Below, piece by piece: positions 52,661-63,259 of a DNA stretch of 64,000 bases (positions are counted from its first letter, which is position 1; the number at the start of each line of letters is the position of its first letter). This stretch comes from an uncultured Chlorobiota bacterium (GTDB lineage Bacteria; Bacteroidota; Ignavibacteria; UBA10030; UBA6906). The DNA lies in the NCBI GenBank assembly GCA_900696645.1, contig CAADGV010000011.1, positions 59,524 through 123,523 of the forward strand, in the 5' to 3' direction. The notes below the pieces were generated by a model. That model saw only the letters and a list, made by a program, of their open reading frames with translations. It ran no database searches and was not told the DNA's origin. The translations under genes and the position numbers were made by a program.

Positions 52661-53680
52661 CTACGCATGTGCCGGCTCACGGTGCCGCGTTGCGTTGACG
52701 ATGAATGTTTGTATGAGAAGTTTCGGGTCGCCACCTGATGTTTTCAACATCTCGTCGACCTGGGAAAGGGAAAGGAAAACGTCCTCAATTTCACGAATGG
52801 TGAAGCGGTCTGCTACTTGATTGTATTTATCAATGAAAGCAAAGATACCGGCCTGCGTCATTTGCTGAGATTGCGGAACATTACGGCGGCGGATATCGAG
52901 CAGCTTCCAGACAGTCTGAAAGAATTTGACCATCACGGCAACCATCATCACCGGCTGTCCCCCTGTTTGCAGCATGCGCTCAAGAACCTCGGTTGCTTTG
53001 TGTGTTTCCTTCATGCCAATCGCCCATTGCAGCTCGAAAATGTTGAACTCCTTCGATACCCCCACAACCGCGGAAACATGATCGACATTGATGGATTTCG
53101 CATCTCCGATGTAGATGTAAAGTTTTTCGAGTTCGTTTGAGAGTTCGCGCAGCGATGTGCCAACGTATGCAGCGAGCAAGGATGCGGCGTCGGATGAAAT
53201 CTCCCGCTTATCCTTTTTCACCCGTCTGCTGATCCACGCCGGAATCTGATTTTCCCACAATGGCTTGCATTCGAGGACAAAGCCGTGTTTCTTTACAGTA
53301 ACAAAGGGTTTTCTACGAAAATCCGGCTTGATGCACACCAATACGAGGCATGTAGAGGGTGAGGGATGTTCAATGTAGTTGGCGAGTATTTCCGCCTGCC
53401 CGAGTTTATCCGCTTCGCGGACGATAACGACGCGACGTTCCGCCATCATTGGAAAAGACGAGGCATGCGAAACGACATCACGCGGATCTGCTTCTGTTCC
53501 GTACATCACATCAAGATTGAAGCCGCGCTCATCCGGTGTGAGCGCGGCATTCAGAATCGCATCTGTAGCCTCCTCGGCCAAAAACTGCTCTTCGCCGTGT
53601 AACAAGTACACAGGGGAAAAGTCGCGCTTCGCAAGGCGTGCCAGCAAATCATCGTATGTTGGACCCTGGGGTTTTGCCAC
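52661..53680 (-). CDS. holA: DNA polymerase III delta subunit
   Basis: GTG start at 53680 (VAKPQGPTYDDLLARLAKRDFSPVYLLHGEEQFLAEEA); LRELSNELEKLYIYIG; VGVSKEFNIFELQWAIG. Confidence 0.88.
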   Translation of the reverse strand: MAKPQGPTYDDLLARLAKRDFSPVYLLHGEEQFLAEEATDAILNAALTPDERGFNLDVMYGTEADPRDVVSHASSFPMMAERRVVIVREADKLGQAEILANYIEHPSPSTCLVLVCIKPDFRRKPFVTVKKHGFVLECKPLWENQIPAWISRRVKKDKREISSDAASLLAAYVGTSLRELSNELEKLYIYIGDAKSINVDHVSAVVGVSKEFNIFELQWAIGMKETHKATEVLERMLQTGGQPVMMVAVMVKFFQTVWKLLDIRRRNVPQSQQMTQAGIFAFIDKYNQVADRFTIREIEDVFLSLSQVDEMLKTSGGDPKLLIQTFIVNATRHREPAHA

Positions 53681-53685
53681 GGAGA

Positions 53686-54348
53686 TTACTTTCCCTGCGG
53701 GGCCCCGCCTGACTTGGAGGCACGGATTTTCTTGATAACGACATCTACTTTCGGCCTGCCGTCGGTGGCTCCCATTTGCGGCTCGATTTCGACCTGCCCG
53801 ATTTTCTCCACAACGTCGAGGCCCTTTGTCACCTTGCCGAAAATCGTGTAGTTCTTCGGCAACGAAGTATTGTCCCGCAGCATGATAAAGAACTGGCTTG
53901 TATTGGTGTTGCGTCCGCGGTTTGCCATTGCGAGAACGCCTTTCTGATAGCCGGCCTGATAGGAGGCAGTATTGGGATTCAGTTCGTCCTCGAACTCCTT
54001 GCCCCAGATGCTCTTGCCGCCGGTTCCCCATTCTCCCTTCTTCTTTACATCTTTCGATTTATCGTCGCCGCCCTGAATGACGAAGTTCTTTGACACGCGA
54101 TGAAACCGCTGGCCATCAAAGAACTTCTCCTCCGCCAGCCTGACAAAATTGGTGACTGTCTTCGGAGCATCGGCAGTATAGAGTTCCACTTCAATCTTCC
54201 CGAGGGAAGTCTCGATTGTTGCGTGATATTCGCCCGTAAGCAATTCTCCTTTCGCGTCAGATTGTGCTTGCGCAACTGATCGTTCGGCGGCACCGAAGAT
54301 CAGCACAGCAGCCAAAACCGACAATTGTGTGAATGAGTGATGTTTCAT
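53686..54348 (-). CDS. cyclophilin-type peptidyl-prolyl cis-trans isomerase, secreted
   Basis: Signal peptide; APKTVTNFVRLAEEKFFDGQRFHRVSKNFVIQGGD, NTNTSQFFIML. Confidence 0.95.
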   Translation of the reverse strand: MKHHSFTQLSVLAAVLIFGAAERSVAQAQSDAKGELLTGEYHATIETSLGKIEVELYTADAPKTVTNFVRLAEEKFFDGQRFHRVSKNFVIQGGDDKSKDVKKKGEWGTGGKSIWGKEFEDELNPNTASYQAGYQKGVLAMANRGRNTNTSQFFIMLRDNTSLPKNYTIFGKVTKGLDVVEKIGQVEIEPQMGATDGRPKVDVVIKKIRASKSGGAPQGK

Positions 54349-54376
54349 GAATGGCTCCTTTGATTGATATTGAATG

Positions 54377-55075
54377 TTACAGGTAGAATGTCATACCAAA
54401 CCGAACGGCAATGCTGAAGAAGTTCATGGTTGTTGGAGTGTTGAGAAAAGGCGATTTGCCGTTTCTATCCTTCAACTCGCCGATAAATTCCCAGCGTCCT
54501 TGCACAGCAAAATATGCAAAAACATCGTCACCGAGGGCGGTTTTTCCCTCCAGCTCGAGCAGCGCGCCAACCCCGTGAGCCGTATATCGGGACGTGAAGA
54601 ATTTCTCATCATACGAACCGAAGTGATACCCGGCGCCGACACCGGCTTTCACATTGTAGGTCGTTTCATCGACTAACACATATTGAACAATGACACCCGG
54701 CAAATGGACAGTATACGCAAACTCTGCTACGCCGTTTGCGATCACCGACTTGAGAGAGTAGGAACCGTGCATGTACACGTACTCAGCCTTCATCACCCAA
54801 TCCGGTCCTATCGGTACAAACACCGCTCCGAAGAACTCAACGCCGGAGTTGAATTCGTCGGCACGTTGGCTCGTAGCCCCGCTGCCGTTAACACGTGCAA
54901 CGATATCCTGCGCGTTATGGAAATTGGCTCCCATTCCGGCCGAGAAACCGATGCGTGGCCTGTATGTTCCTTCTTCCCGGTTATTGGAATATGAACGCGA
55001 CGCGAGCAAAGCCAGACAACAGATAACGGCCACAACGTAAACCGGTCGAATACCCCTCCTTCTCATCACAATCAC
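54377..55075 (-). CDS. outer-membrane beta-barrel-like protein
   Basis: N-terminal signal, RIGFSAGMGANFHNAQD..., terminal FFSIAVRFGMTFYL. Confidence 0.6.
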   Translation of the reverse strand: MIVMRRRGIRPVYVVAVICCLALLASRSYSNNREEGTYRPRIGFSAGMGANFHNAQDIVARVNGSGATSQRADEFNSGVEFFGAVFVPIGPDWVMKAEYVYMHGSYSLKSVIANGVAEFAYTVHLPGVIVQYVLVDETTYNVKAGVGAGYHFGSYDEKFFTSRYTAHGVGALLELEGKTALGDDVFAYFAVQGRWEFIGELKDRNGKSPFLNTPTTMNFFSIAVRFGMTFYL

Positions 55076-56085
55076 GCCCTCTGCTCCCCGGACTTCACTG
55101 CTTCAGACACTTTAATATGATCTTTGAAGAAGAAATACAAGCCGATAATCATCGTACCGATATATCCGAATCCGTGCGTCACCGTTGCATAGCTCAACGC
55201 AACCGGACCGGATACGCCGAACAATTTGTTCAACGCTTGTGAAGCGAACATGTGATACGAACCGGTGCCACCGGGAGTCGGCAGGGCAACACCGATACTC
55301 GAAATTGCCTGAATAACAACAGCCGCCTTGAAATCCAGATCCGTATCGAACGCAAAGAATGCGACATAAACCATGCAAATGTACAGAAACCACACCGCAA
55401 CGCTTTGTACCAGAATCAACGCAAGGTTCTGAGGCCGTTTGACGAACATGAATCCATCGAGAAAATCGTGGGAAAGGCGTTCAACAGGTTCAGCCCACCG
55501 CGTCGGGAGAACTTTGGCAACCAGGGCAACCAGCGCGGAAGTCCAGTCCCGCCGGACAGCGAGAACAACAATCACACATACAAACGCAAACGTGAAAACG
55601 GAAATTCCCGTCATCGCGTCATCAAGCCACGGAAAAGTCTCTCGCAGCGGTCCGTTGTACACAAGCGGCATCAACGCAACTAGGATCAAGAACGAGATGG
55701 TATCAATGATGCGCTCAACTACAATCGTTCCGAACGCGGCACTCTTTGGCACTCCCTCAAGTTTGCCAATGACATACGGGCGAACCAACTCACCCGCCCT
55801 CGGGAGCACGTTGTTCACCATATAACCTACCATGACTCCGGAAAACAGATTACGCATACCGATACCGGCTTTCATCGGTTCCAGCAGATATCGCCACCGC
55901 CACGCTCGTACGGCATGGCTCGCAAGGAGAAATCCGAAACTCAGCAATATCCACCAATAGTTTGCCCCGACAATGGAGTTAATGAGCGTGGGAAAATCCG
56001 TTTTGTAGAATGCGAAATACAGGAACCCCGCCGTCAGGCAAATACTGATTCCATTGCGAAGATGTCTTTTGGTACGCGGGGTCAT
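55072..56085 (-). CDS. lysylphosphatidylglycerol synthase TM region / UPF0104 family protein
   Basis: RNLFSGVMVGYMVNNVLPRAGELVRPYVIGKLEGVPKSAAFGTIVVERIID; LPTPGGTGSYH. Confidence 0.88.
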   Translation of the reverse strand: MTPRTKRHLRNGISICLTAGFLYFAFYKTDFPTLINSIVGANYWWILLSFGFLLASHAVRAWRWRYLLEPMKAGIGMRNLFSGVMVGYMVNNVLPRAGELVRPYVIGKLEGVPKSAAFGTIVVERIIDTISFLILVALMPLVYNGPLRETFPWLDDAMTGISVFTFAFVCVIVVLAVRRDWTSALVALVAKVLPTRWAEPVERLSHDFLDGFMFVKRPQNLALILVQSVAVWFLYICMVYVAFFAFDTDLDFKAAVVIQAISSIGVALPTPGGTGSYHMFASQALNKLFGVSGPVALSYATVTHGFGYIGTMIIGLYFFFKDHIKVSEAVKSGEQRA

Positions 56086-56124
56086 TCGTACGACGTGAAT
56101 CAGATTGAGATGATGTGCGGCAGG

Positions 56125-56784
56125 CTAACGGAGATCAACGGCTTCAACCCCGTCGGGAATTTGATATGCAAAACGTGAGTCCGGAACGCCGGTATTTATT
56201 TTCATGTCGCTTACAACGTACATCGTGGTCTTGTCATTGACATCGACAATTTCCACTTTTCTGATAAGCCATGTGGACTCGTCGACCCACGCTTTCATTG
56301 TGCGAACCAGCGAATTCTCGTCCTTCGGAACAAGTTTCAGAACACGTGTCTCAACGCCGCCGACTTTTTCCTTTCCAAGAATGGAGGCGTAGTAATCCTT
56401 CGGGGCAACGGCAAGAATGTTCTCCGGCGTCATCGCCCGCTCATCGCCTTTGTAACGATCAATGAGTACTTGATTCGTTCCCTGCGAGTACGACCACACA
56501 GTGACCCCGTCCGTGACAATTGTGCGTCCCTCAGTTTCGACGCGGTATTTATTCTCTTTCTTGATTACCAGCGTGCCGCTGACATTCTGCTCAAGTTTCG
56601 ATACTTCAAACCTGACATGTTGCGAGAATTTCAGTTCTGCATCTTTGATGGAATCATACTTCTTCTTCACGCGTTCAAGAATGTTTTGTGCCGTTTGTGC
56701 TGAACATACTTCTGCAAACAATACAACAACAACGGCCAACAACAGTCCGCCAACTCTCTTCATCATTCTCTCCTTGAAAATCAA
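56125..56784 (-). CDS. lolA: outer-membrane lipoprotein carrier protein LolA
   Basis: AQNILERVKKKYDSIKDAELKFSQHVRFEVSKLEQNVSGTLVIKKENKYRVE. Confidence 0.88.
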   Translation of the reverse strand: MIFKERMMKRVGGLLLAVVVVLFAEVCSAQTAQNILERVKKKYDSIKDAELKFSQHVRFEVSKLEQNVSGTLVIKKENKYRVETEGRTIVTDGVTVWSYSQGTNQVLIDRYKGDERAMTPENILAVAPKDYYASILGKEKVGGVETRVLKLVPKDENSLVRTMKAWVDESTWLIRKVEIVDVNDKTTMYVVSDMKINTGVPDSRFAYQIPDGVEAVDLR

Positions 56785-59276
56785 ATGTACGTCTCCAACT
56801 CTGCTTCGGATTCTACAAGCACTTCTCTCGCCTTGCTTCCGTCAAACGGGCCCACAATACCCGCCGTTTCCAATTCATCCACCAGTCGTGCCGCACGCGA
56901 GTACCCAACCTTCAACCGGCGCTGCAGCAACGACACTGATCCCTGCTGATGACGCACAATGATGCGTGCCGCTTCTTCGAACAACTCGTCCCGATCACCG
57001 CCTCCGCTCGCTTCTGTACTTCTCCGTTTTTCAACCATTGAGGGAAGGGCATGCGGCTTCGAGTAGCCCTGTTGCTTCGCGATGTGGTTCACAAGCGCGT
57101 CAACCTCATCTGCCGATATAAACGCATTTTGCAGGCGGATTGGTTTCGGGCTGCCGCTCGGGAGATACAGCATGTCGCCGTTGCCAAGCAATTGTTCCGC
57201 ACCGTTCATGTCAAGAATTGTGCGTGAATCTGTTTTCGATGCGACCTGGTATGCTATGCGGGCAGGGAAATTCGCCTTGATAACGCCGGTAATAACATCA
57301 ACCGACGGACGTTGTGTCGCGACGATCAAATGAATGCCGACGGCGCGGGCAAGTTGCGCAAGCCGTGCAATCGGCTCTTCGACTTCTTTCGCGGCTGTGA
57401 TCATCAAGTCGGCGAGTTCATCGATCACGACAATCAAATACGGAATGCGTTGATGAATCAGCGTGTCCGTATTCTTCAACTTGCCGGCTTTCACCTTCTC
57501 GTTGTAGTCGGCGATGTTGCGAACACCCGCCGCGGCAAGTTTATCGTACCGCTTCTCCATTTCGAACTCGACGCCTTTCAGCACGAGAACAGCATTCTTC
57601 GGATTTGTGATGATCTCTTCATTCACATCCGGCGAAACGGCAAGGAAGTGATGCTTAAGCTTCGCGTATTGCGTCAGCTCGATCTTTTTCGGATCAAAAA
57701 TCACCAGCTTCAAGTCCGACGGATGCATACGATACAGCAGGCTTGCAAGAATCGTATTGATGCCGACACTCTTGCCCGAGCCCGTCGAGCCGGCAATGAG
57801 AAGATGCGGCATCTTCGTCAGATCGTCGGTGAACACTTCTCCGGCAATTGTTTTACCCATCGCAAGCGGCAATTTTGCATTTGTGTCCCTGAACTTCGAC
57901 GAGTTGATGACGCTGCGGATGTTTACTATCGAGGGATTGTGGTTCGGGATTTCCACTCCCACAGCTGACTTGCCCGGGATAGGCGCCATGATGCGAATGC
58001 CCTTTGCTGCAAGCTTCAGGGCAATATCATTTTCGAGGCTTACAATCCTGCTGATTTTGACACCTGTTGCCGGAACCAACTCATACAACGTGACGACAGG
58101 CCCAGGGGTGACGGAGATATTCTCCAACTGAACATCGAACTGTGCAAGTGTTTCCCTTAGCAAATCGGCATTAGCGCGCAGCTCTTCGTCGGCCACTTCA
58201 TCCGTTCCGTGCCGCGGAGCATCGAGCAATTCAACAGAGGGAAACACATAATCGATCTCTTCGATCGTGTTTTCAACCTTGCGCTCATCAAAGTTGACTT
58301 CAGGTTCTTCAACCTTCTTTTCAATCTCCAACTGCAGAGGAGGAACATTCAGTGGGACATCGTCTGCCCGACCATCGAATTCCGGTTCATTCATCTCTTC
58401 ATCATCTTCGCGGACAAGCGGGCGATCCACCGTTGACGCTGCCGGAAGAACAGGAGGTTCTTCCAACGGGGGTTTGGCAATGCGGATTGCGGATTTTGCT
58501 GGAACAAATTCATTCTCAGCATCAGACTTCTCAACTTGGTTTGCATTCGCTTCCCTCCGTGCCGCAGCCCGATCAAGCGCCGATTGCTTCATTCGCCCGA
58601 CCCAATCCATGAACCGCAAGTACAGGTTCTTCATCCGATCGGCTGCTTCATGTAGATCGAGATTCAATAACATAACGCTGCCGACAAGCAGAGCAGTAAA
58701 GAGAAGAATTGAGCCTCCGGTCTTCCCGAGAAGTTGTGTAAGGATGAGAGACAGAAAATCTCCCACAACTCCGCTCCATTCCATTCCCAACCATTCACCG
58801 CCGGAAATGATGCGCGCCATGCCGAAGGAGGCCGAAGCCAGCAGCGCAAAGATCAACGCGTAGTTTGAAAGTCTGAACAGCGGACGGTAATCCTTCTTGC
58901 GCAGAATTGCCCACCCGAACAGCATGAGCAATACCGGCAACACGAAAACAGGATAGCCGATAGTGGATTTGATGAGAAACTCGGAGATCATAGACCCGAC
59001 AAGTCCGAGCCAGTTGTGCGCCGTGTCGGCTTTGGCTTTCACAATCGGATCGCCGGTGAACACTTTGTACAGGTCGGTTACGTTCAGGTCGGCGCTCGAC
59101 TCGTCGGCGGCGTCATATGACACAAGTGAGAGGAAGACGAGCAAGGCCAGCGCCATCATCAGAACGGCAAGAACAGACGTTGTGCGCGCTGATTGTTGCT
59201 TCGACGCACCCCGCGGGTTCTTTGCGGCGCCGCGGGCTTTGTTCAATTCTTGTTGGGCACGAAGGGGTGCAGCCAT
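56781..59276 (-). CDS. ftsK: FtsK/SpoIIIE DNA translocase
   Basis: N-terminal TM; MPHLLIAGSTGSGKSVGINTILASLLYRMHPSDLKLVIFDPKKIEL; VATQRPSVDVITGVIKANFPARIAYQVASKTDSRTILD; winged-helix gamma-like C-terminus. Confidence 0.96.
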   Translation of the reverse strand: MAAPLRAQQELNKARGAAKNPRGASKQQSARTTSVLAVLMMALALLVFLSLVSYDAADESSADLNVTDLYKVFTGDPIVKAKADTAHNWLGLVGSMISEFLIKSTIGYPVFVLPVLLMLFGWAILRKKDYRPLFRLSNYALIFALLASASFGMARIISGGEWLGMEWSGVVGDFLSLILTQLLGKTGGSILLFTALLVGSVMLLNLDLHEAADRMKNLYLRFMDWVGRMKQSALDRAAARREANANQVEKSDAENEFVPAKSAIRIAKPPLEEPPVLPAASTVDRPLVREDDEEMNEPEFDGRADDVPLNVPPLQLEIEKKVEEPEVNFDERKVENTIEEIDYVFPSVELLDAPRHGTDEVADEELRANADLLRETLAQFDVQLENISVTPGPVVTLYELVPATGVKISRIVSLENDIALKLAAKGIRIMAPIPGKSAVGVEIPNHNPSIVNIRSVINSSKFRDTNAKLPLAMGKTIAGEVFTDDLTKMPHLLIAGSTGSGKSVGINTILASLLYRMHPSDLKLVIFDPKKIELTQYAKLKHHFLAVSPDVNEEIITNPKNAVLVLKGVEFEMEKRYDKLAAAGVRNIADYNEKVKAGKLKNTDTLIHQRIPYLIVVIDELADLMITAAKEVEEPIARLAQLARAVGIHLIVATQRPSVDVITGVIKANFPARIAYQVASKTDSRTILDMNGAEQLLGNGDMLYLPSGSPKPIRLQNAFISADEVDALVNHIAKQQGYSKPHALPSMVEKRRSTEASGGGDRDELFEEAARIIVRHQQGSVSLLQRRLKVGYSRAARLVDELETAGIVGPFDGSKAREVLVESEAELETYI

Positions 59277-59292
59277 GGGTGTACGTCCTCCG

Positions 59293-60051
59293 TTATGTGG
59301 GAATGGAGATTTTGATACTCTCGGAATCCTTCTTCAATTTCACAACATTGCCAAGGAACTGCGGAACAACAGGCATTGCATCAGCCGCGGCGCAGGCTTC
59401 CAGATCGTTCCGGAAACCTATTTCGTCGAGATACTTCCCGTGCTCGGAGTTTCTCAACATCTTCAATATCGACTTACCTTGATTCTTGTAGAGCGCAACC
59501 GACGCAATCCCCGCATCACCAAGCTCCATTTCAGCTTTGCTACCATCGACCAACCTGTGAATCAACATGCCGGCACACACCGCATCTTCCATCGAAAAGA
59601 ATCCATCATGACCGGCACAGAGAATAACAAGATCGCCTTCACCCTCACGTACAACCGATTCAATAACCGAAATGTTCACAAATCCCAACACTGACATCTC
59701 GCGTGCATGGCGGGCTTTCAGGATTGCCTGCGAGCCATTGGAGGTTGTAAGAACAATGGATTTGCCACGAACGCGTTCCTCAACATACTCCAGCGGCGAG
59801 TTGCCGAGGTGAAATCCCTCGATCATTTTTCCGTCGCGTTCACCGCCCAGCAAGGTCACGTCGCCATCAAGATTGCCGACAATCTTCATCGCCGATTCGA
59901 CAGTGGCAACGGGAATAATCTCTTTCGCGCCGTTGTAGAGCGCAGTTGCAATGGTTGTGCTTGCCCGCAACACATCCACCACCACAACTCTCTTCTCCCT
60001 GAAATACAGTTCTTCCACCTGATGAGGTGTGAAGAATACTTCTACACGCAT
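59293..60051 (-). CDS. comB: 2-phosphosulfolactate phosphatase
   Basis: VVVVDVLRASTTIATALYNGAKEIIPV, LLGGERDGKMIEGFHLGNSPLEY, LTTSNGSQAI. Confidence 0.9.
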   Translation of the reverse strand: MRVEVFFTPHQVEELYFREKRVVVVDVLRASTTIATALYNGAKEIIPVATVESAMKIVGNLDGDVTLLGGERDGKMIEGFHLGNSPLEYVEERVRGKSIVLTTSNGSQAILKARHAREMSVLGFVNISVIESVVREGEGDLVILCAGHDGFFSMEDAVCAGMLIHRLVDGSKAEMELGDAGIASVALYKNQGKSILKMLRNSEHGKYLDEIGFRNDLEACAAADAMPVVPQFLGNVVKLKKDSESIKISIPT

Positions 60052-60081
60052 GCGTTCCCCCGACGTCCGGTTCGTGTACGA

Positions 60082-61170
60082 TTACTTCTTAATGAACGGC
60101 AACGGAACAACCGTTGCCGCAATTTCCTTGTTGCGAATGTTCACATTGACAGCAGTGCCGGGCTTCGAGTAGCTGAGAGGCACATAGCCCATTCCGATTC
60201 CCTTGTCGAGAATCGGAGAAAAAGTACCCGATGTCACCACGCCGACTTTCTCTCCGTTGGAAGTAATTTCGTAGCCGTGACGTGGGAAGGCTTTCTCCGC
60301 AAGCGTGAATCCGACCAGCTTGCGTTTCATTCCCGCGGATTTTGCGTCAACGAGAACTTGCTTGCCGTTGAATTCGCCCTTGTCCAGCTTAGTAATCCAA
60401 CCGAGCCCCGCTTCAAGCGGATGCGTAGTTTGGTCGATGTCGTTGCCGTAGAGGCAAAAGCCCATTTCAAGTCGAAGCGTATCACGGGCACCCAGTCCAA
60501 CAGGCCCTATCCCGAACTCCTTGCCTGCTTCGAAAACGGCATCCCATACTTTCTTCCCTGTCGCCACATCTGACGGAAAGTACAACTCAAAACCAAGTTC
60601 GCCCGTGTAGCCGGTACGCGAAATCGTCATGTCAACACCGGCGAGAGTGCCCCGAACAAAGTGATAGTATTGAATTGAAGATAGATCCGCATTCGTCAAC
60701 TTTTGCAAGGTCGCAAGCGATTTCGGGCCTTGAACGGCGAGAAGAGAGATGTCATCACTCCGGTTCTTCAGATTCACATCACCGAAAATGTTCTTCTCCA
60801 TCCACTCGACATCCTTCGCAATGTTCGCCGCGTTTATCACAAGCATGTAGTGATCGCCCATGTTGTACACCAGCAAGTCATCGACAATGCCGCCATCCTC
60901 ATAACACATGGCAGAATATTGTACGCGACCCTCCGCCAGTTTGGCGGCGTCATTCACGGTGATCTTCTGGACAAAAGCAAGGGCATCCTTCCCCCGTACT
61001 TCCACTTCGCCCATGTGCGACACATCGAAAACGCCGACGCGTTCACGAACAAGCTTGTGTTCTTCAATGATGCCGCCGTACTGGACGGGCATTTCAAAGC
61101 CTGCAAATGGAACAATCTTCGCTCCGCATGCAACGTGAATATCGTAAAAAGCAGTTCGTTTCAGATTCAT
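60082..61170 (-). CDS. gcvT: glycine cleavage system T protein (aminomethyltransferase)
   Basis: MNLKRTAFYDIHVACGAKIVPFAGFEMPVQYGGIIEEH, VGVFDVSHMGEVEV, RTGYTGELGFELY. Confidence 0.95.
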   Translation of the reverse strand: MNLKRTAFYDIHVACGAKIVPFAGFEMPVQYGGIIEEHKLVRERVGVFDVSHMGEVEVRGKDALAFVQKITVNDAAKLAEGRVQYSAMCYEDGGIVDDLLVYNMGDHYMLVINAANIAKDVEWMEKNIFGDVNLKNRSDDISLLAVQGPKSLATLQKLTNADLSSIQYYHFVRGTLAGVDMTISRTGYTGELGFELYFPSDVATGKKVWDAVFEAGKEFGIGPVGLGARDTLRLEMGFCLYGNDIDQTTHPLEAGLGWITKLDKGEFNGKQVLVDAKSAGMKRKLVGFTLAEKAFPRHGYEITSNGEKVGVVTSGTFSPILDKGIGMGYVPLSYSKPGTAVNVNIRNKEIAATVVPLPFIKK

Positions 61171-61181
61171 AATTTGAGCAA

Positions 61182-62804
61182 CTACTTGAATTGGTCGGTA
61201 ACTTCCTTCCCCTGTTTTACCGAGATACAATGGAAATCGCCGGGGGGAATTGTCGGATCAATTTCCAGTTTCATGTACACGCGGAACTTCAGCATCATCT
61301 TCGTCAGTCGGCTGACGCGGCCTTCCCGCAACATTGATGCGATGGAAGGATTGACCCTGAGAATAAGACGATACTCGCCCGTCTCCTCTTTGAAACGGCG
61401 TATCCAGCGTTCAAGTTGGTTTGTTGTTGTTGTGCGGGATTGAACAACTCCCGAGCCTCCGCACGCAGGGCAAGCTTCCGTGAAGCTGTGCAGAATACTC
61501 TGCCGGATTCGCTGCCTCGTAATCTGCACGAGGCCGAACTCCGTCATCGGCAGGACTGTGACTTTTGCCCTGTCTTTGCGGAATTCCTTTTTCAACTCCT
61601 CAAATACTTTGCGCTTGTTCTTCTCATCTTCAAGATCGATAAAATCGCAAACGATAATTCCGCCGATATCACGCAACCGAAGCTGCCGGCAAATCTCCCT
61701 TGCTGCCTCAAGGTCCGTGCGAAGGGAGTTCTGCTCTTGTTCTTTCTTCGCAGCATACCGGCCGCTGTTAATATCAATGACAAACATCGCCTCGGTTTGC
61801 TCAATAATCAGATAGCCGCCGCTCTTCAGCCACACTTTGCGGCTGAGTGTCGTTTCAATTTCCTTTTCGATCCCGTAAGTGTCAAAAATCGGCTGGCGGC
61901 CTTTGTGCAGTTCAATCTTCTCCAGCATATCGGGAGAATTGTATTTCACATACGCGGCAATTTCCTTGTACAATCTCTTGGAATCAATGATAACACGCGA
62001 CACGTCGTTTGAGAAGAGATCACGTATAACGCCTGATGTTGTCGCGAGGTCTTTATACACCAGTGATGGAGCAGTCTCCGATTTTACCTGTGCCTCAATT
62101 TCCCGCCATTTGTCAATCAGATCCGAGAGGTCTTTTTTCAACGCTTCATCATCCTGGCCTTCAGCAACTGTCCGAATGATAACACCGAAACCCTCAGGAA
62201 GGAGACTTTGCGCAATTTTGCGCAGTCTGCGTTTTTCCTTGAAGCTCGTAATTTTCTTGGAGATTCCGACTTTGCCGTCGAATGGAAGGAGTACGATGAA
62301 CCTTCCGGCGAGAGAAACCTCGGACGTTACGCGAACACCCTTTTTACCGACAGGCTCTTTGGTGATCTGAACAATAATTTCCTGACCCTTCGAGAGGTTC
62401 ACTTCACGGCGTTGCGGGCGGTGAGAATCGCGTTGTCGGCGCTGCCCGTTTCCGCTTGATCTGGAAGGTTCGGAGGGGGAGGGAGATTTTTGACCGGTAG
62501 CTGCTTCGGCAACTGCGACAGGCTCTTCTGCCTCATCGTCTTCATCATCACCGATCATCGAAGAGTACTCTTCAAACCGGTTGCCGATATCCGAAAAATG
62601 GAGGAAGCCATCCTGCTTCAACCCCAAGTCAATGAAGGCGGCCTTGATTCCGGGCATTACCTTGGCGACTTTGCCGAGGTAGATATCGCCCACCATCTTT
62701 TCTTTGTTGGCAGTTTCGACAAATAGCTCGGCCAGGCGGCCATCTTCAGTAATAGCGATGCGGGTTTCGTTTTCGCCCGCGTTGATGACAATTTCTTTCT
62801 TCAT
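61182..62804 (-). CDS. rng: ribonuclease G/E family protein
   Basis: MKKEIVINAGENETRIAITEDGRLAELFVE, VGDIYLGKVAKVMPGIKAAFIDLG, FVIDINSGRYAAKKEQEQNSLRTDLEAAREICRQLRLRDIGGIIVCDFIDL. Confidence 0.95.
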   Translation of the reverse strand: MKKEIVINAGENETRIAITEDGRLAELFVETANKEKMVGDIYLGKVAKVMPGIKAAFIDLGLKQDGFLHFSDIGNRFEEYSSMIGDDEDDEAEEPVAVAEAATGQKSPSPSEPSRSSGNGQRRQRDSHRPQRREVNLSKGQEIIVQITKEPVGKKGVRVTSEVSLAGRFIVLLPFDGKVGISKKITSFKEKRRLRKIAQSLLPEGFGVIIRTVAEGQDDEALKKDLSDLIDKWREIEAQVKSETAPSLVYKDLATTSGVIRDLFSNDVSRVIIDSKRLYKEIAAYVKYNSPDMLEKIELHKGRQPIFDTYGIEKEIETTLSRKVWLKSGGYLIIEQTEAMFVIDINSGRYAAKKEQEQNSLRTDLEAAREICRQLRLRDIGGIIVCDFIDLEDEKNKRKVFEELKKEFRKDRAKVTVLPMTEFGLVQITRQRIRQSILHSFTEACPACGGSGVVQSRTTTTNQLERWIRRFKEETGEYRLILRVNPSIASMLREGRVSRLTKMMLKFRVYMKLEIDPTIPPGDFHCISVKQGKEVTDQFK

Positions 62805-63129
62805 AACTGACTGCTCGTCCCACAACTAATGAACAAATATTCACACTAAAGGGATGAATGAACGGAACGATGCAGGCGGACTCTTGCATGCCGGCGGCGT
62901 ACAGGCAAGAGGAAACATTCATTGGGTACATATACACCCTCATCGATTACCGTGACTTCAAACCGAATGCGAGAAAACCTTCTCACATCTCAACTGACTG
63001 CTTACTTCAATAAAACCCTGAACTGTTTGCTGTTAAGTTACTAAAAAACAAAGCTGTTTGCAACCAATTCCACACACCCTGCCGAAAATCCTTTGATTTG
63101 AGTACACATGAGGCCACAGAGACAAAAAA

Positions 63130-63229
63130 GAGGTCAAGCTACCCCGCGTCACACTTTTGGTAACCGACCGTTGCTTCCTTCCGGACCTGGCGGGGTTAAG
63201 CTACTTACAGTTGCGCGGGACTTGACCTC
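63130..63229 (-). ncRNA. ffs: bacterial small SRP RNA (4.5S)
   Basis: Minus strand GAGGTCAAGTCCCGCG...CAGGTCCGGAAGGAAGCAACGG...GGTAGCTTGACCTC: canonical apical loop and pairing ends. Confidence 0.94.
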
Positions 63230-63259
63230 AGAATTTAACGCTGTGCTTTGCCTTGCTTG

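Noticed and set aside
52661-54031. 456-aa ORF implying a long HolA N-terminal extension
   Set aside because: The extension overlaps the cyclophilin gene in another frame; HolA similarity starts near the GTG at 53680.
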